A stretch of 64,000 nt of DNA from Candidatus Ribeiella danica (GCA_016717335.1 JADKFS010000011.1:62001-126000), one strand, 5' to 3'; positions 1-11,520 are shown, counted from the stretch's first letter. Program-made: numbers and translations. The notes: generated by a model from the sequence alone, not told the origin.

Positions 1-212
1 TATCGTTCGGCAGTCGGTCGCCGGCAGTAGTCAGTAGCCAGTAGTCAGTAGTCAGTATCGCGCAACATCGTCGACCTCAATGGTACTGACATCTGACATC
101 TGACTTCTGACATCTCTATCGCTCAGTAGCCAGTACCACGGAATATCGTCGACCTCAGCGGTACTGACATCTGACATCTGACATCTGACATCTGACATCT
201 GACATCTGACTT
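1..212. repeat. Heptamer tandem repeats downstream of rbcL
   Basis: Two families of 7-bp tandem units lie here. CAGTAGT/CAGTAGC units occupy roughly 22-60, and CTGACAT with CTGACTT variants occupy roughly 87-115 and 165-210. No gene is visible. In particular, nothing resembling a RuBisCO small subunit follows the rbcL stop, where rbcS normally sits within about 100 bp. Similar heptamer arrays recur across the window. Confidence 0.85.
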
Positions 213-1661
213 CTACACAGTTGGTGTCACAACAGCGTCCGGCACGTCGGTCGAGGTGAACTCGAACGAGATATCCTTCCAGATCTCGAGCGCCTTGTGG
301 AGCGAGGGCGACCACTTGGCGGCGCGCGCCAGGATCTCAGGCCCCTCGTTCAGGTAGTCGACGCCGGCGTTGCGCGCCTGGATCATCGCCTCCACGGCGA
401 CGCGGTTGGCCGTCGCGCCCTCGGCGATGCCGTCGGGGTGGCCGATCGTGCCGCCGCCGAACTGCATGATGCAGTCCTCGCCGAGCAGGTGCAGCAGCTG
501 GTGCATCTGGCCGGCGTGGATGCCGCCGGAGGCCACCGGGAACACGCCCGGCATCGAGGCCCAGTCCTGCTCGAAGTACAGGCCCTGCACCGGGTTGGGC
601 GCCAGCTTGTTCTCGCGCAGCGTGGCGTAGTAGCCCTGGATCGCGTTCGGGTCGCCCTCGAGCTTGCCGACGACCGTGCCGGCGTGGATGTGGTCGACGC
701 CGGCCAGGCGCATCCACTTGCTGATCACGCGGAAGTTGACGCCGTGGGTCTTCTGGCGGGTGTAGGTGCTGTGGCCGGCGCGGTGCAGGTGCAGGATCAC
801 GCCGTTCTTGCGGCACCAGTTTGCCATCGACTGGATGGCGGTGTAGCCGATCGTCAGGTCGATCATCACGATCACGCTGCCCAGCTCCTTGGCGAACTCG
901 GCGCGCTCGTACATCTGCTCCATCGTGCCGGCGGTGATGTTCAGGTAGTGGCCTTTGATCTCGCCGGTGGCGGCCTGGGCCTTGTTCACCGCCTCCATGC
1001 AGAACAGGAAGCGGTCGCGCCAGCGCATGAACGGCTGGCTGTTGATGTTCTCGTCGTCCTTGACAAAGTCCAGCCCGCCGCGCAGCGCCTCGTAGACCAC
1101 GCGGCCGTAGTTGCGCGCCGAGAGGCCCAGCTTGGGCTTGGTCGTCGCGCCGAGCAGCGGCCGGCCGTACTTGTTCAGGTACTCGCGCTCCATTACGATG
1201 CCGTGCGCCGGGCCCTGGAAGGTCTTGGCGTAGTGCGGTGGGATGCGCATGTCCTCGAGCCGCAGGCTCTTCAGCGCCTTGAACCCGAACACGTTGCCGA
1301 TGATCGACGAGGTCAGGTTCGCGATCGAGCCCTCCTCGAACAGGTCCAGGTCGTAGGCGATGTAGGCGATATACTGATCGGAGCCCGGCACCGGGTCGAC
1401 GCGGTAGCACTTGGCCTGGTAGTGCTCGTGCGCGGTCAGGCGGTCAGTCCAAACAACCGTCCAGGTAGCGGTCGATGACTCGCCCGCCACCGCCGCCGCC
1501 GCCTCGACCGGGTCCACGCCCTCTTGCGGGACCAGCCGGAACGCGCACAGGATGTCGGTGTCCTTCGGCTGGTAGTCCGCATCATAGTAGCCCATCTCGG
1601 CATACGGCGCTACTCCGGCCGACCAGCGGCTCTTCTTTGCCCCATTCGTCGAAACAGCCAT
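213..1661 (-). CDS. rbcL: Form I-type ribulose-bisphosphate carboxylase large subunit
   Basis: This 482-residue protein catalyses carboxylation or oxygenation of ribulose-1,5-bisphosphate in the Calvin cycle, in the cytoplasm. The active site is complete: K175 in GATTKPKLG, the carbamylated K201 in FVKDDE, the HLHRAGH segment near 291-297 and loop-6 lysine K333 in GTVVGKLEGD. Numbering matches plant RbcL almost exactly. Overall it resembles red-type form I proteins. The ATG has a strong AGGAGG site about 7 bases upstream. No rbcS, prk or cbbX is visible: the 212 bases downstream are simple repeats and the upstream neighbour is an RNA helicase. Form I-prime enzymes without small subunits are known from Chloroflexota, and this could be one, but the subtype is inferred from context only. 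Confidence 0.96.
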   Translation of the reverse strand: MAVSTNGAKKSRWSAGVAPYAEMGYYDADYQPKDTDILCAFRLVPQEGVDPVEAAAAVAGESSTATWTVVWTDRLTAHEHYQAKCYRVDPVPGSDQYIAYIAYDLDLFEEGSIANLTSSIIGNVFGFKALKSLRLEDMRIPPHYAKTFQGPAHGIVMEREYLNKYGRPLLGATTKPKLGLSARNYGRVVYEALRGGLDFVKDDENINSQPFMRWRDRFLFCMEAVNKAQAATGEIKGHYLNITAGTMEQMYERAEFAKELGSVIVMIDLTIGYTAIQSMANWCRKNGVILHLHRAGHSTYTRQKTHGVNFRVISKWMRLAGVDHIHAGTVVGKLEGDPNAIQGYYATLRENKLAPNPVQGLYFEQDWASMPGVFPVASGGIHAGQMHQLLHLLGEDCIMQFGGGTIGHPDGIAEGATANRVAVEAMIQARNAGVDYLNEGPEILARAAKWSPSLHKALEIWKDISFEFTSTDVPDAVVTPTV

Positions 1662-1746
1662 CGCGGCTCCTCCTGCTCTACGAAGCGCCGAGCGCAGATG
1701 TGTCGCTCGTCACTCGTCATGCTTAACGACCTTGCTTAGTGATGCC

Positions 1747-1775
1747 AGTATATCAAGCATGCATCGTGATGAAAA
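1747..1775 (-). promoter_or_regulatory. Candidate rbcL promoter
   Basis: On the minus strand TTTTCA (1775-1770) and TATACT (1752-1747) are separated by 17 bases. They lie 86 bases upstream of the rbcL ATG, in the only non-repeat stretch before the gene. The -10 is one base from consensus; the -35 matches 4 of 6. The leader contains no obvious hairpin. Confidence 0.45.
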
Positions 1776-1901
1776 TCACCAGAAGGAGAGTCTTCTATCT
1801 GCCTGAAAGGAGAGGGGCCATCCGGCTTGTGGTGGGGGCGGCCCCCCCAAATGGAGAGGCTTCGTCTTTACCATCTGGCAGGCGCGCGGGTGAAAACAAG
1901 C

Positions 1902-1979
1902 TGGTGGCGTGGTTTCGGCGGAGCCGAAACCACGCCACCAACAAAAAACCCCCCTCTCCCGCGCACGGGGAGAGGGGGG
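1902..1979. repeat. Modular palindromic element, copy 1
   Basis: Two hairpins follow the helicase stop codon. The first is a perfect 18-bp stem (1902-1919 with 1923-1940) and loop GGA, with inner core TTCGGC-GGA-GCCGAA. The second is a C/G-run stem, CCCCCTCTCCCG pairing across a short CGCA loop (about 1949-1979). The second module recurs nearly unchanged at 3.8, 7.1 and 36 kb, while the first stem has a new sequence at most loci. It probably also terminates helicase transcription. Confidence 0.8.
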
Positions 1980-1997
1980 CAGGGGGGCGAGGGCTAC

Positions 1998-3284
1998 CTA
2001 TCGGAAACCGCGGCGGTCGCGCCGCTCCGGCCGGCCGTCGTTCTGGCCGCCGCGCTGAGGCAGCGCGCCGCGGCTGGCCGGCCGCTGGCCGCCTGCCATC
2101 TGTCGCTCAGGCGCGTGGCCGGGCTGGCGGCCGCGGGTCTGCGGCATCGCCGGCGGCGCGGCCACGCTGTAGTCGAAGCCGGCGATCGTGTGGCGCGGGA
2201 TCGGCCGGCCGACCACGCGCTCGATCGTCCGGACGATCGCATCGTCCTCGGGCGTCACCATCGTGAAGGCGTCGCCCTCGCGCTCGGCCCGGCCGGTGCG
2301 CCCGATCCGGTGGATGTAGGCGTCGGCGGTGTCGGGAATGTCATAGTTGATCACGTGCGAGATGCGCTCCACGTCGATCCCGCGCGCCGCGATATCGGTC
2401 GCGACCATGATCTGGAACGTGCCGTCGCGGAAGCCGTCGAGCGCGGCCTGGCGCTGGTTCTGGCTGCGGTCGCTGTGCAGCGCCGCCACGCGGTAGCCGG
2501 CCCGCTCGAGCTGCTGGGCAAGCCGCGAGGCGCGGTGCCTGGTGCGGGTGAAGATCAGCACCGAGCGCGCGTCGGTGCGGCGCAGCAGCTCCAGCGTGAG
2601 CCCGGTCTTCAGGTGCTGGGCGACCGGGTAGAGCGCGTGGCTGACCGTGGTTGCGGGCTTGCTCAGGCCCACCGCGATGCGGCGCGGGTTGCGCAGCGCC
2701 TGCGCCGTCAGCTGCTCGATCTCGGGCGGGAAGGTCGCCGAGAACAGCAGCGTCTGGCGGTTGGCCGGCACCTTCTGCAGGATGCGTCGCACCGAGGGCA
2801 GGAAGCCCATGTCGAACATCCGGTCGGCCTCGTCGAGCACCAGCACCTCGATCCCGTCGAGCCTGGCCTTGCCGTTATCCATATGGTCCAGCAGGCGGCC
2901 GGGGCAGGCCACCAGGATCTCGACGCCGTCGCGCAGCGCGCGCTCCTGGGGCGCCATCGGCACGCCGCCGTAGATCGTCGCGCAGCGCAGGCCGGTCGCC
3001 TGGCCCAGCGCCTTGATCGCGTCGCTGATCTGCTCGGCCAGCTCGCGCGTGGGCGTGACGATCAGGGCGCGGGTGCGGCCGCGCGGCCCCTGCAGCAGCC
3101 GCTGCAGGATCGGCAGCACGAACGCGGCGGTCTTGCCGGTGCCGGTCTGGGCGGTGCCGATCAGGTCGTGCCCGGCCAGCGCCGGCGGGATGGCTGCGTC
3201 CTGGATGGGCGTGGGCGCGGCGTAGCCGGCCCGGCGCACACCCTGCATGATCCGCGGGTCGAGGTTGAATTGGTCGAAGTTCAA
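1998..3284 (-). CDS. DEAD-box ATP-dependent RNA helicase, RhlE-like
   Basis: This 428-residue protein unwinds structured RNA using ATP and probably acts in ribosome assembly or cold-stress RNA remodelling. Two RecA-like domains carry the canonical motifs: Q motif near 24-28, AQTGTGKT, PTRELAEQ, LDEADRMFDMGF, SATFP, and the C-terminal domain with RGID and HRIGRTGR. The last ~60 residues are a basic Arg/Gly/Gln-rich tail typical of RhlE proteins. The start is a TTG preceded by GAAAGG at 7 bases; no ATG or GTG fits better. It is transcribed from a strong extended -10 about 265 bases upstream. It is followed by a palindromic element, so it is probably monocistronic. Confidence 0.95.
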   Translation of the reverse strand: MNFDQFNLDPRIMQGVRRAGYAAPTPIQDAAIPPALAGHDLIGTAQTGTGKTAAFVLPILQRLLQGPRGRTRALIVTPTRELAEQISDAIKALGQATGLRCATIYGGVPMAPQERALRDGVEILVACPGRLLDHMDNGKARLDGIEVLVLDEADRMFDMGFLPSVRRILQKVPANRQTLLFSATFPPEIEQLTAQALRNPRRIAVGLSKPATTVSHALYPVAQHLKTGLTLELLRRTDARSVLIFTRTRHRASRLAQQLERAGYRVAALHSDRSQNQRQAALDGFRDGTFQIMVATDIAARGIDVERISHVINYDIPDTADAYIHRIGRTGRAEREGDAFTMVTPEDDAIVRTIERVVGRPIPRHTIAGFDYSVAAPPAMPQTRGRQPGHAPERQMAGGQRPASRGALPQRGGQNDGRPERRDRRGFR

Positions 3285-3558
3285 GAAGTAACCTTTCGTC
3301 TGAACACGGTCACACAGGCACGCAGAGCGGCTGGTAAAGCTCGAAAGCTCCCGAGTCCTCGGTGTCTCTACGGTGCGTGTTCAGTTTGCTTGGGGAGTCT
3401 GGATGGTGCGAAGGGGTGAAGCGAGGTTCACGTTGCCGGCACAGCCACAAAACTCCGTGCTTACAGGACGTGTCCCTCTGGGAAGAAACGGTAAGCGAAC
3501 AGCTCAACAGACTGTCGACCCAAACCCAGAGCGGATCGACAACCCGCTGATTATACCA
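3285..3558 (-). promoter_or_regulatory. Extended -10 promoter and long helicase leader
   Basis: On the minus strand TGGTATAAT (3558-3550) is a perfect extended -10. No good -35 is present, as expected for this promoter type. Transcription would start near 3543, leaving a leader of about 260 nt before the TTG start of the helicase. The leader has no convincing gene; an 83-codon open frame inside it lacks a ribosome site. Long structured leaders are known for cold-shock DEAD-box genes such as E. coli csdA. Such regulation here is an inference. Confidence 0.6.
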
Positions 3559-3690
3559 CATGATCGGACTACGTGCGGCTGCGCCGCACCCGCATCGCGA
3601 TCCCCTCTTGAGTGCTGCGTGGAGCGCCCCTCCCCTACTCCCTTTCGGGGTGGGTTTTCATGTGTGGCGGCGTGCCGCGCCGGATCACCC

Positions 3691-3812
3691 CACCCCCTGC
3701 CCCCGCCCCTGCCAGGGGCGGGGGAAACAGCAGCCAGGCGCGGGGTTTCAGCTCCGCCGAAACCCCGCGCCTGGACAACAATTCCCCCTCTCCCGCGCGC
3801 GGGAGAGGGGGG
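3691..3812. repeat. Modular palindromic element, copy 2 (three hairpins)
   Basis: This is the most complete copy. A left C/G module (about 3699-3724) contains CCCCTGCCAGGGGCGGGG. A central hairpin (about 3734-3774) has GGCGCGGGGTTTC arms and loop core CAGCTCCGCCG. The right module at 3784-3812 is CCCCCTCTCCCGC paired to its complement. It sits immediately downstream of the hybrid kinase stop and probably terminates it. Confidence 0.8.
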
Positions 3813-3827
3813 CAGGGGGGTGAGGGG

Positions 3828-6800
3828 CTACCGCGCGCCCAGCGCATCCCCCAGGATCTCGCGCAGGTCGTCCTGGTCGAACGGCTTCTCGATCACGAAG
3901 TTGACCCCGCGCTCGCGCGCCTCTTCGTCGCTGAACTGGCGCCCCCAGCCGGTGATCAGCACGGTCGGCACGCGCGGGTCGCGCGCCTTGATCTCTTTCA
4001 GCAGGTCCCAGCCGTTCATGTCGGGCATGCCCAGGTCGGAGATCACCAGGTCGTAGGTGTCCGGCGCGAACATCTCCAGCGCCTCGCGGCCGCCCGATGC
4101 CTGCGCCACCTTGTGGCCCCAGCGCGACAGCAGCCGGACGGTCGCGTCGCGGATCATCGCCTCGCTCTCGACGAACAGGATGTGGCCGGGCTGCACGTTC
4201 TGCGCCCGCCGCAGCCGCGCGGCGCGGCCCCCCTGCTCGGCGATCCGCACCGGCAGCCGGATGGTGAAGCGCGTCCCGCCGCCCTGCTCGCTCTCGACCT
4301 CGATCTGGCCGCCGTGGCTCTGGATGATGCCCAGCGAGACCGCCAGGCCCAGCCCGGTGCCCTGCTCGCCCTTGGTGGTGAAGAATGGGTCGAAGATCCG
4401 CGCGCGCACCTCCGGCGGCATGCCCACGCCGGTGTCGGCCACCTCCACCACCACGTCGCCCGAGCCGTCGCCCGCGACCTTGTCGTCGTAGGTCGTCACG
4501 GTGATCTTGCCGCCCTTCGGCATGGCGTCGACCGCGTTGATGATCAGGTTGGTCAGCACCTCGCGCAGCTCGGCCGGCCGGCCCGCCAGCCCGGTGACCG
4601 GCTGGAGCTGCTTGACGATCTCGATCGTGGCGCCGCGGCTCTGTGCCACGTCGCGCCAGCGCGGCCGGGTGATGTCGATCGCGTCGCGCGCCAGCATGTC
4701 GAGCCGCACCTCGGTCATGGGCGTGTCGTGCTCCATGCGCGCGAACCCCTGCAGCCGGCGCACGGTCTCGGCGCCGTCCTTGGCGGCCCGCTCGATCACC
4801 CGCAGCATCTCGCGCTGGTCGTCGCTCAGCGGCTCGAACAGCAGCAGCTGGGCGTTGCCGAGAATGCCGGCCAGCAGGTTGTTGAAGTCGTGCGCCACGC
4901 CCGAGGCCAGCTGCCCGACCGCGCGCACCTTGTCGACCAGGTTCAGGTGCTCCTGGGTGCGCGCGAGCTTGGCGGCGGTCTCCTCGCGCTCCTGCGACAG
5001 GCGGGCATTGTGCAGCGCGGTGCCGAGGTAGTGCGAGAGCTCGCGCAGCGTGGCGACCTGGGTCTGCCCGTAGGCGCCGGGCTCGCGGCTGGCGAAGTCG
5101 AGCGTGCCGATCGCGCGGCTGGCGCCGATGATCGGCACGACCACGCCCGAGCGCAGGCCACCGGCCGCCAGCCCGCGGTCGTAGCCGAACGTGCTGCGCA
5201 CCAGCTCGGTCTGCACCAGCGCCGTCCCGGTGCGGCATGCCGTCTGCCAGGGCGTGCCCTCGGCCGGCACGCGCTTGCCGGGCGGCAGATCGGCCCAGTC
5301 GCGCACGGCGAAGTCGTACACCGTCTCGAACGAGAAGCTGGCGTCGTCCTCGTTGAACAGCGCCAGCGCAGCGTAGTCGCACGGCACGACCCGGCGGATC
5401 TGGTGGATGATCGTGCGCAGGATGCCGGGCAGCTCGTGGCCGACGTCGCGCGTGCTGACCTCCTGGGTGACGCGGGTGACGACCTCGAGCTGGAGCGTGC
5501 GCTCCTGGGCCTCGGCGTACAGGCGCGCGTTCTCCATCGCGATCGCGGCCTGGTTGCCGAGCGCGGCGATCGCCCGCAGCTCCTCCTCGCTGTAGTGGTT
5601 TGGCTGGTCGCTCTCCAGCATCAGGACGCCGTAGATGCGACCCTGGCCCATCAGCGGCACGCCGAGCCAGCTGCGCGCGAGCGCGCCGCCGATGATCTGG
5701 CGGTAGCGCGAGTCATGCTGCGCGTCGTCGATGATGATCGCGCGGCTCTGCTCGACGATCTGGCCGATCAGCGGGGCCTCCTCCAGTGGCATGCGCCCGC
5801 GCGCCGCCAGGCCGCCGAACCCGCGCGTCGCGGCGATCTCGAGCGCGTCGCCAGCGATCAGCAGCAGCGCGCTGCGGTCGTACGGCAGCACCTGGGCCAG
5901 CTGGTCGAGGATCAGCTCCGGCACCCCGTCGGGCGCCAGCGCGGCGCTCAGCGTCTGCGAGACACGGTAGATCGCCTCGGCAAGCTGGCGGCGCAGCTGC
6001 TCGACCTGGAACAGGCGCGAGTTCGCCAGCGCGACCGCCAGCGGGCCGGCCAGCGTCGCGATCTGCTGCTCGTCGAGCGGGCCGAACGCGCCAGGCCGGC
6101 TGCTCTGCAGCACGATCACCGCCAGCAGCTGGCCGCTGCTCAGCACCGGCGCCCCGATCTCCGCCCGCGCCGCCGGGAGGCCCGGCGCCGGGTCGAGCGA
6201 CGGATCGAGCCGCAGGTCGTCCACGCGCAGCGGGCTGCCGGTCAGCGCCACCCGCCCAGCCAGGCTGGTCTCGTCGAGCGGCGCGCGGGTCGGCGGCGCG
6301 AAGGTGCTGCCTCGGGCGCTGCCGTTCAGGTGGAACAGCAGCGACTCGCCCTCGACCAGCGCGACGCCGACGCTCTCGTAGTCGAAGGTCTCGCACAGCG
6401 CCGCCGCGAACCGGCGCACCAGCTGGTCGGCGTCGAGCGTGGCGTTCAGCTCGCGCCCGATCCGCAGCAGGCCCTCCAGCTGGCGCACGGTGTCGGCCAG
6501 CGAGCGGTTCTGATCCTGCAGCTCGCGCGACGAGCGCTGGAGCGACTGGGAGAGATCCTCGAAGCTGCGGGCGAGCTGCCCGACCTCGCCGGCCGCGCGC
6601 AGCGGCAGGGGGCGCTCGGCGGAGCCCTGCCCGAGCGCGGCCGCGGCCGCGACGAGCTGCCCGAGCGGGCGGGCGGCCCAGCGCGACAGCAGCCACATCA
6701 GCAGCAGCGCGCCGACCAGCAGCCCGGCGGCGTAGGGGGCCATGTCTTGCGCCAGGCCCAGCGCCACGCTCTGGACACCACTCCACACCAGCGGGCCCAC

Positions 6801-6944
6801 GAGCGGGGCCAGCAGCTGGTCGAGGATGGTATACGCCCAGTAGGCCAGGCCGGCGATACCGCCGAGCAGGGCCAGCGCGCCGAGCAGCGCGGCCAGAAAG
6901 GCTCTGCGAGCGAGCGAGGAACGTTGTCGGGGGCGATCTGCCAT
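3828..6944 (-). CDS. Membrane hybrid sensor histidine kinase (HAMP-GAF3-HisKA-HATPase-REC)
   Basis: This 1038-residue protein is a multi-input signalling kinase anchored in the membrane. Two transmembrane helices (about 15-42 and 70-90) are followed by a HAMP region (about 92-150), three GAF domains (about 175-320, 335-480, 500-640) and HisKA with phospho-acceptor His in VAHDFNNLLAG (about 680). The HATPase follows with NAVDAMPKGG, ADTGVGMP and GTGLGLAVS, then a C-terminal receiver (about 920-1035) with Asp in SDLGMPDMNG and the conserved Lys in EKPF. The usual N-terminal acidic pair of the receiver is altered (LFVESEA), which may weaken Mg binding. The ATG has only a weak AAAGG site. No cognate regulator adjoins it. 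Confidence 0.93.
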   Translation of the reverse strand: MADRPRQRSSLARRAFLAALLGALALLGGIAGLAYWAYTILDQLLAPLVGPLVWSGVQSVALGLAQDMAPYAAGLLVGALLLMWLLSRWAARPLGQLVAAAAALGQGSAERPLPLRAAGEVGQLARSFEDLSQSLQRSSRELQDQNRSLADTVRQLEGLLRIGRELNATLDADQLVRRFAAALCETFDYESVGVALVEGESLLFHLNGSARGSTFAPPTRAPLDETSLAGRVALTGSPLRVDDLRLDPSLDPAPGLPAARAEIGAPVLSSGQLLAVIVLQSSRPGAFGPLDEQQIATLAGPLAVALANSRLFQVEQLRRQLAEAIYRVSQTLSAALAPDGVPELILDQLAQVLPYDRSALLLIAGDALEIAATRGFGGLAARGRMPLEEAPLIGQIVEQSRAIIIDDAQHDSRYRQIIGGALARSWLGVPLMGQGRIYGVLMLESDQPNHYSEEELRAIAALGNQAAIAMENARLYAEAQERTLQLEVVTRVTQEVSTRDVGHELPGILRTIIHQIRRVVPCDYAALALFNEDDASFSFETVYDFAVRDWADLPPGKRVPAEGTPWQTACRTGTALVQTELVRSTFGYDRGLAAGGLRSGVVVPIIGASRAIGTLDFASREPGAYGQTQVATLRELSHYLGTALHNARLSQEREETAAKLARTQEHLNLVDKVRAVGQLASGVAHDFNNLLAGILGNAQLLLFEPLSDDQREMLRVIERAAKDGAETVRRLQGFARMEHDTPMTEVRLDMLARDAIDITRPRWRDVAQSRGATIEIVKQLQPVTGLAGRPAELREVLTNLIINAVDAMPKGGKITVTTYDDKVAGDGSGDVVVEVADTGVGMPPEVRARIFDPFFTTKGEQGTGLGLAVSLGIIQSHGGQIEVESEQGGGTRFTIRLPVRIAEQGGRAARLRRAQNVQPGHILFVESEAMIRDATVRLLSRWGHKVAQASGGREALEMFAPDTYDLVISDLGMPDMNGWDLLKEIKARDPRVPTVLITGWGRQFSDEEARERGVNFVIEKPFDQDDLREILGDALGAR

Positions 6945-7067
6945 GCGGCCGGGCCTTTACATAGGTAGTAGAAGATGCAGGTTCGGGCCCGGGTTAAAAT
7001 GATACGGCGGTTTGCGGAGCTTGTCAATCCTTCTTGCGCTGCGCGCGTGTCGGAGCCCCTCCCCCTA

Positions 7068-7180
7068 CCCCCTCCCCTGGCAGGGGAGGGGGTGAATCTG
7101 GCGTGGTGGTGCGGTCGCTCATCGACCGCACCACCACGCCGACAAGAATCCCCCCTCTCCCGCACACGGGAGAGGGGGGG
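7068..7180. repeat. Modular palindromic element, copy 3
   Basis: Three hairpins are present: a CCCCCTCCCCTG arm pairing with its complement at about 7068-7092; a perfect 18-bp central stem (7100-7117 with 7123-7140, loop CTCAT); and the CCCCCCTCTCCCG module at about 7150-7180. The central stem sequence (GGCGTGGTGGTGCGGTCG) differs from copies 1 and 2 but is fully self-complementary. It lies upstream of the hybrid kinase. About 20 bases of CTGACTA heptamers follow near 7240. Confidence 0.8.
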
Positions 7181-7260
7181 GAGGGCAATGGCGTCCAGAT
7201 GCCAAGAGGATGAGGCTAATGTATCAACGCTCTCGACACACTGACTACTGACTACTGGCA

Positions 7261-7608
7261 CTAGGCCATGGCGACGTAGCGCCGCTGGGGCATGCGGCCA
7301 AGATCGGCCCAGAGCGCCTGGTCGGCGGCGCGGCGCTCGGCCGGCGACTCGCCGGAGCCCTCGGGGAAGTCGCTCGCGAAGCGGCGCTCGGCCTCGTCGA
7401 GCGCCAGGCCGCGCGGGTACAGCTTGACGATCTCATACTCGCCCTCGCCAAGCACAGCGGCGACCGGCTCGTCCCACAGGTGGAAGCGCTCGTAGTCGAC
7501 GGTCGAGACCAGCACCGGGCCGTCAAGGTAGCCATCGTCGCGGCTGCCGATCCAGTAATTGATCACCAGGAAGCGCCGCTTTCCTGGGATGTGGTCAAAC
7601 CGTGCCAT
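7261..7608 (-). CDS. Conserved hypothetical protein, 115 residues
   Basis: I do not recognise the family. The protein starts MARFDHIPGKRRF, has an N-terminal part rich in aromatic and beta-branched residues (INYWIGSRDDGYLDGP, VDYERFHLWDEPV) and a charged helical C-terminal half rich in Glu, Arg and Ala. There is no signal peptide, transmembrane helix or Cys motif. GAGGAGGG lies 7 bases before the second of two adjacent ATG codons (7608), so that start is preferred over the longer reading with Cys-Cys near its N terminus. The gene stands alone between the kinase and the ABC-F gene. Confidence 0.7.
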   Translation of the reverse strand: MARFDHIPGKRRFLVINYWIGSRDDGYLDGPVLVSTVDYERFHLWDEPVAAVLGEGEYEIVKLYPRGLALDEAERRFASDFPEGSGESPAERRAADQALWADLGRMPQRRYVAMA

Positions 7609-7747
7609 CATGGCGCCCTCCTCGACCCTGAGTATGTGTTGGCGATCATTGACATTGTAGCTGCCACAGCACATCGTTTTGTTGAGGTATGGTAACGGCT
7701 AGTGAATATGCGGCAAGATGCAGCTCCGCGCCGTCCCGGCGCGCGGC

Positions 7748-9853
<2,106 letters not shown>

Positions 9854-9870
9854 CGCTTAACTCCTGACAA

Positions 9871-9907
9871 GAAAAAAGCCGTAGAGCAGTCGCCTGCGCC
9901 TACGGCT
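9871..9907 (-). terminator. Intrinsic terminator in the ABC-F leader (attenuator)
   Basis: On the minus strand an 8-bp perfect stem AGCCGTAG/CTACGGCT encloses a 15-base loop and is followed directly by six T residues. It lies between a short leader peptide and the ABC-F start codon, so any transcript reaching the gene must read through it. This position defines it as a conditional terminator rather than the end of another gene. Confidence 0.85.
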
Positions 9908-9976
9908 GAAAGAGCTATCTTACTTCCTAGATCGACATCATCGGCTGGAAAAAGGGCGCACTCATCCTAGGTGTCG

Positions 9977-10018
9977 CTAGCCCAGCTTGACCGCAAGGGC
10001 GACCACCATAGGAGCCAT
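9977..10018 (-). CDS. 13-residue leader peptide of the ABC-F gene
   Basis: The short frame reads MAPMVVALAVKLG and stops with TAG. GGAGG (10031-10027) lies 8 bases before its ATG, a better site than many full genes here have. It is downstream of the consensus-like promoter at 10093-10065 and about 70 bases upstream of the terminator stem. This layout matches leader peptides that stall under ribosome-targeting antibiotics and open ABC-F operons. Function is inferred from layout; the peptide itself matches nothing I recall. Confidence 0.7.
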   Translation of the reverse strand: MAPMVVALAVKLG

Positions 10019-10064
10019 GGCAAAAACCTCCAGCACGATACGCGGCACGACCAGAACAGCCGTA

Positions 10065-10093
10065 AGGATACCATGCGGCTCTGCCGCTGTCAA
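10065..10093 (-). promoter_or_regulatory. ABC-F promoter
   Basis: TTGACA (10093-10088) and TATCCT (10070-10065) are separated by exactly 17 bases. An inverted repeat AGCCG/CGGCT flanks the -10. The predicted start near 10058 precedes the leader peptide by about 40 nt. Confidence 0.75.
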
Positions 10094-10262
10094 TCAGTCC
10101 AAAGGCGGTCCCCCTGAGATCCAAGAGGTACCTCCCCAGTGAGCTTGCCAAAGGGGGGACAGGGCCGCAGCGCCCAGCAGAGCGCCTGGCAGGGGGCGCG
10201 GGGGGCGCAGCCACCCGCAAACTAAGCTGTAACTCAGCCATCATATTATTGAGCCAGTGGCG

Positions 10263-10291
10263 TTGACGCACGCATTCGATCGTGCTACTAT
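10263..10291 (+). promoter_or_regulatory. sucC promoter
   Basis: TTGACG (10263-10268), 17 bases, then TACTAT (10286-10291) preceded by TG, giving TGCTACTAT. It lies 40 bases before the sucC ATG. The 10100-10260 stretch to its left holds a GC-rich fragment (GGGGGCGCAGCC) that resembles the right end of the dispersed element near 57.7 kb; nothing else is visible there. Confidence 0.7.
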
Positions 10292-10330
10292 GCCGTGAAA
10301 GCCCCCTGCAGAAGCAAATAAGGAGCCCCC

Positions 10331-11469
<1,139 letters not shown>

Positions 11470-11470
<1 letters not shown>

Positions 11471-11520
11471 ACCAGGAGACCAGGAGACCAGGAGGCAAAT
11501 GCTCTCCTGGTCTCCTGGTC
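11470..11520 (+). terminator. Hairpin of octamer repeats at the sucC stop
   Basis: A perfect 17-bp stem (11470-11486 with 11504-11520) is built from repeats of ACCAGGAG and its complement, and begins on the last base of the stop codon. No T run follows, so it may act as a transcript-stabilising end or a weak terminator. Confidence 0.65.

Noticed and set aside
1..212. A truncated RuBisCO small subunit downstream of rbcL
   Set aside because: All frames translate heptamer repeats (for example MSDVRCQ units); no rbcS signature.
3310..3561. 83-codon frame in the helicase leader
   Set aside because: Its start overlaps the promoter -10, so it cannot be made from that promoter; no ribosome site.
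3612..6968. Open frame of more than 1100 codons opposite the hybrid kinase
   Set aside because: It is a shadow of GC-rich coding DNA: low-complexity Arg/Ala/Gln product, no ribosome site, and the opposite strand has a complete multi-domain kinase.
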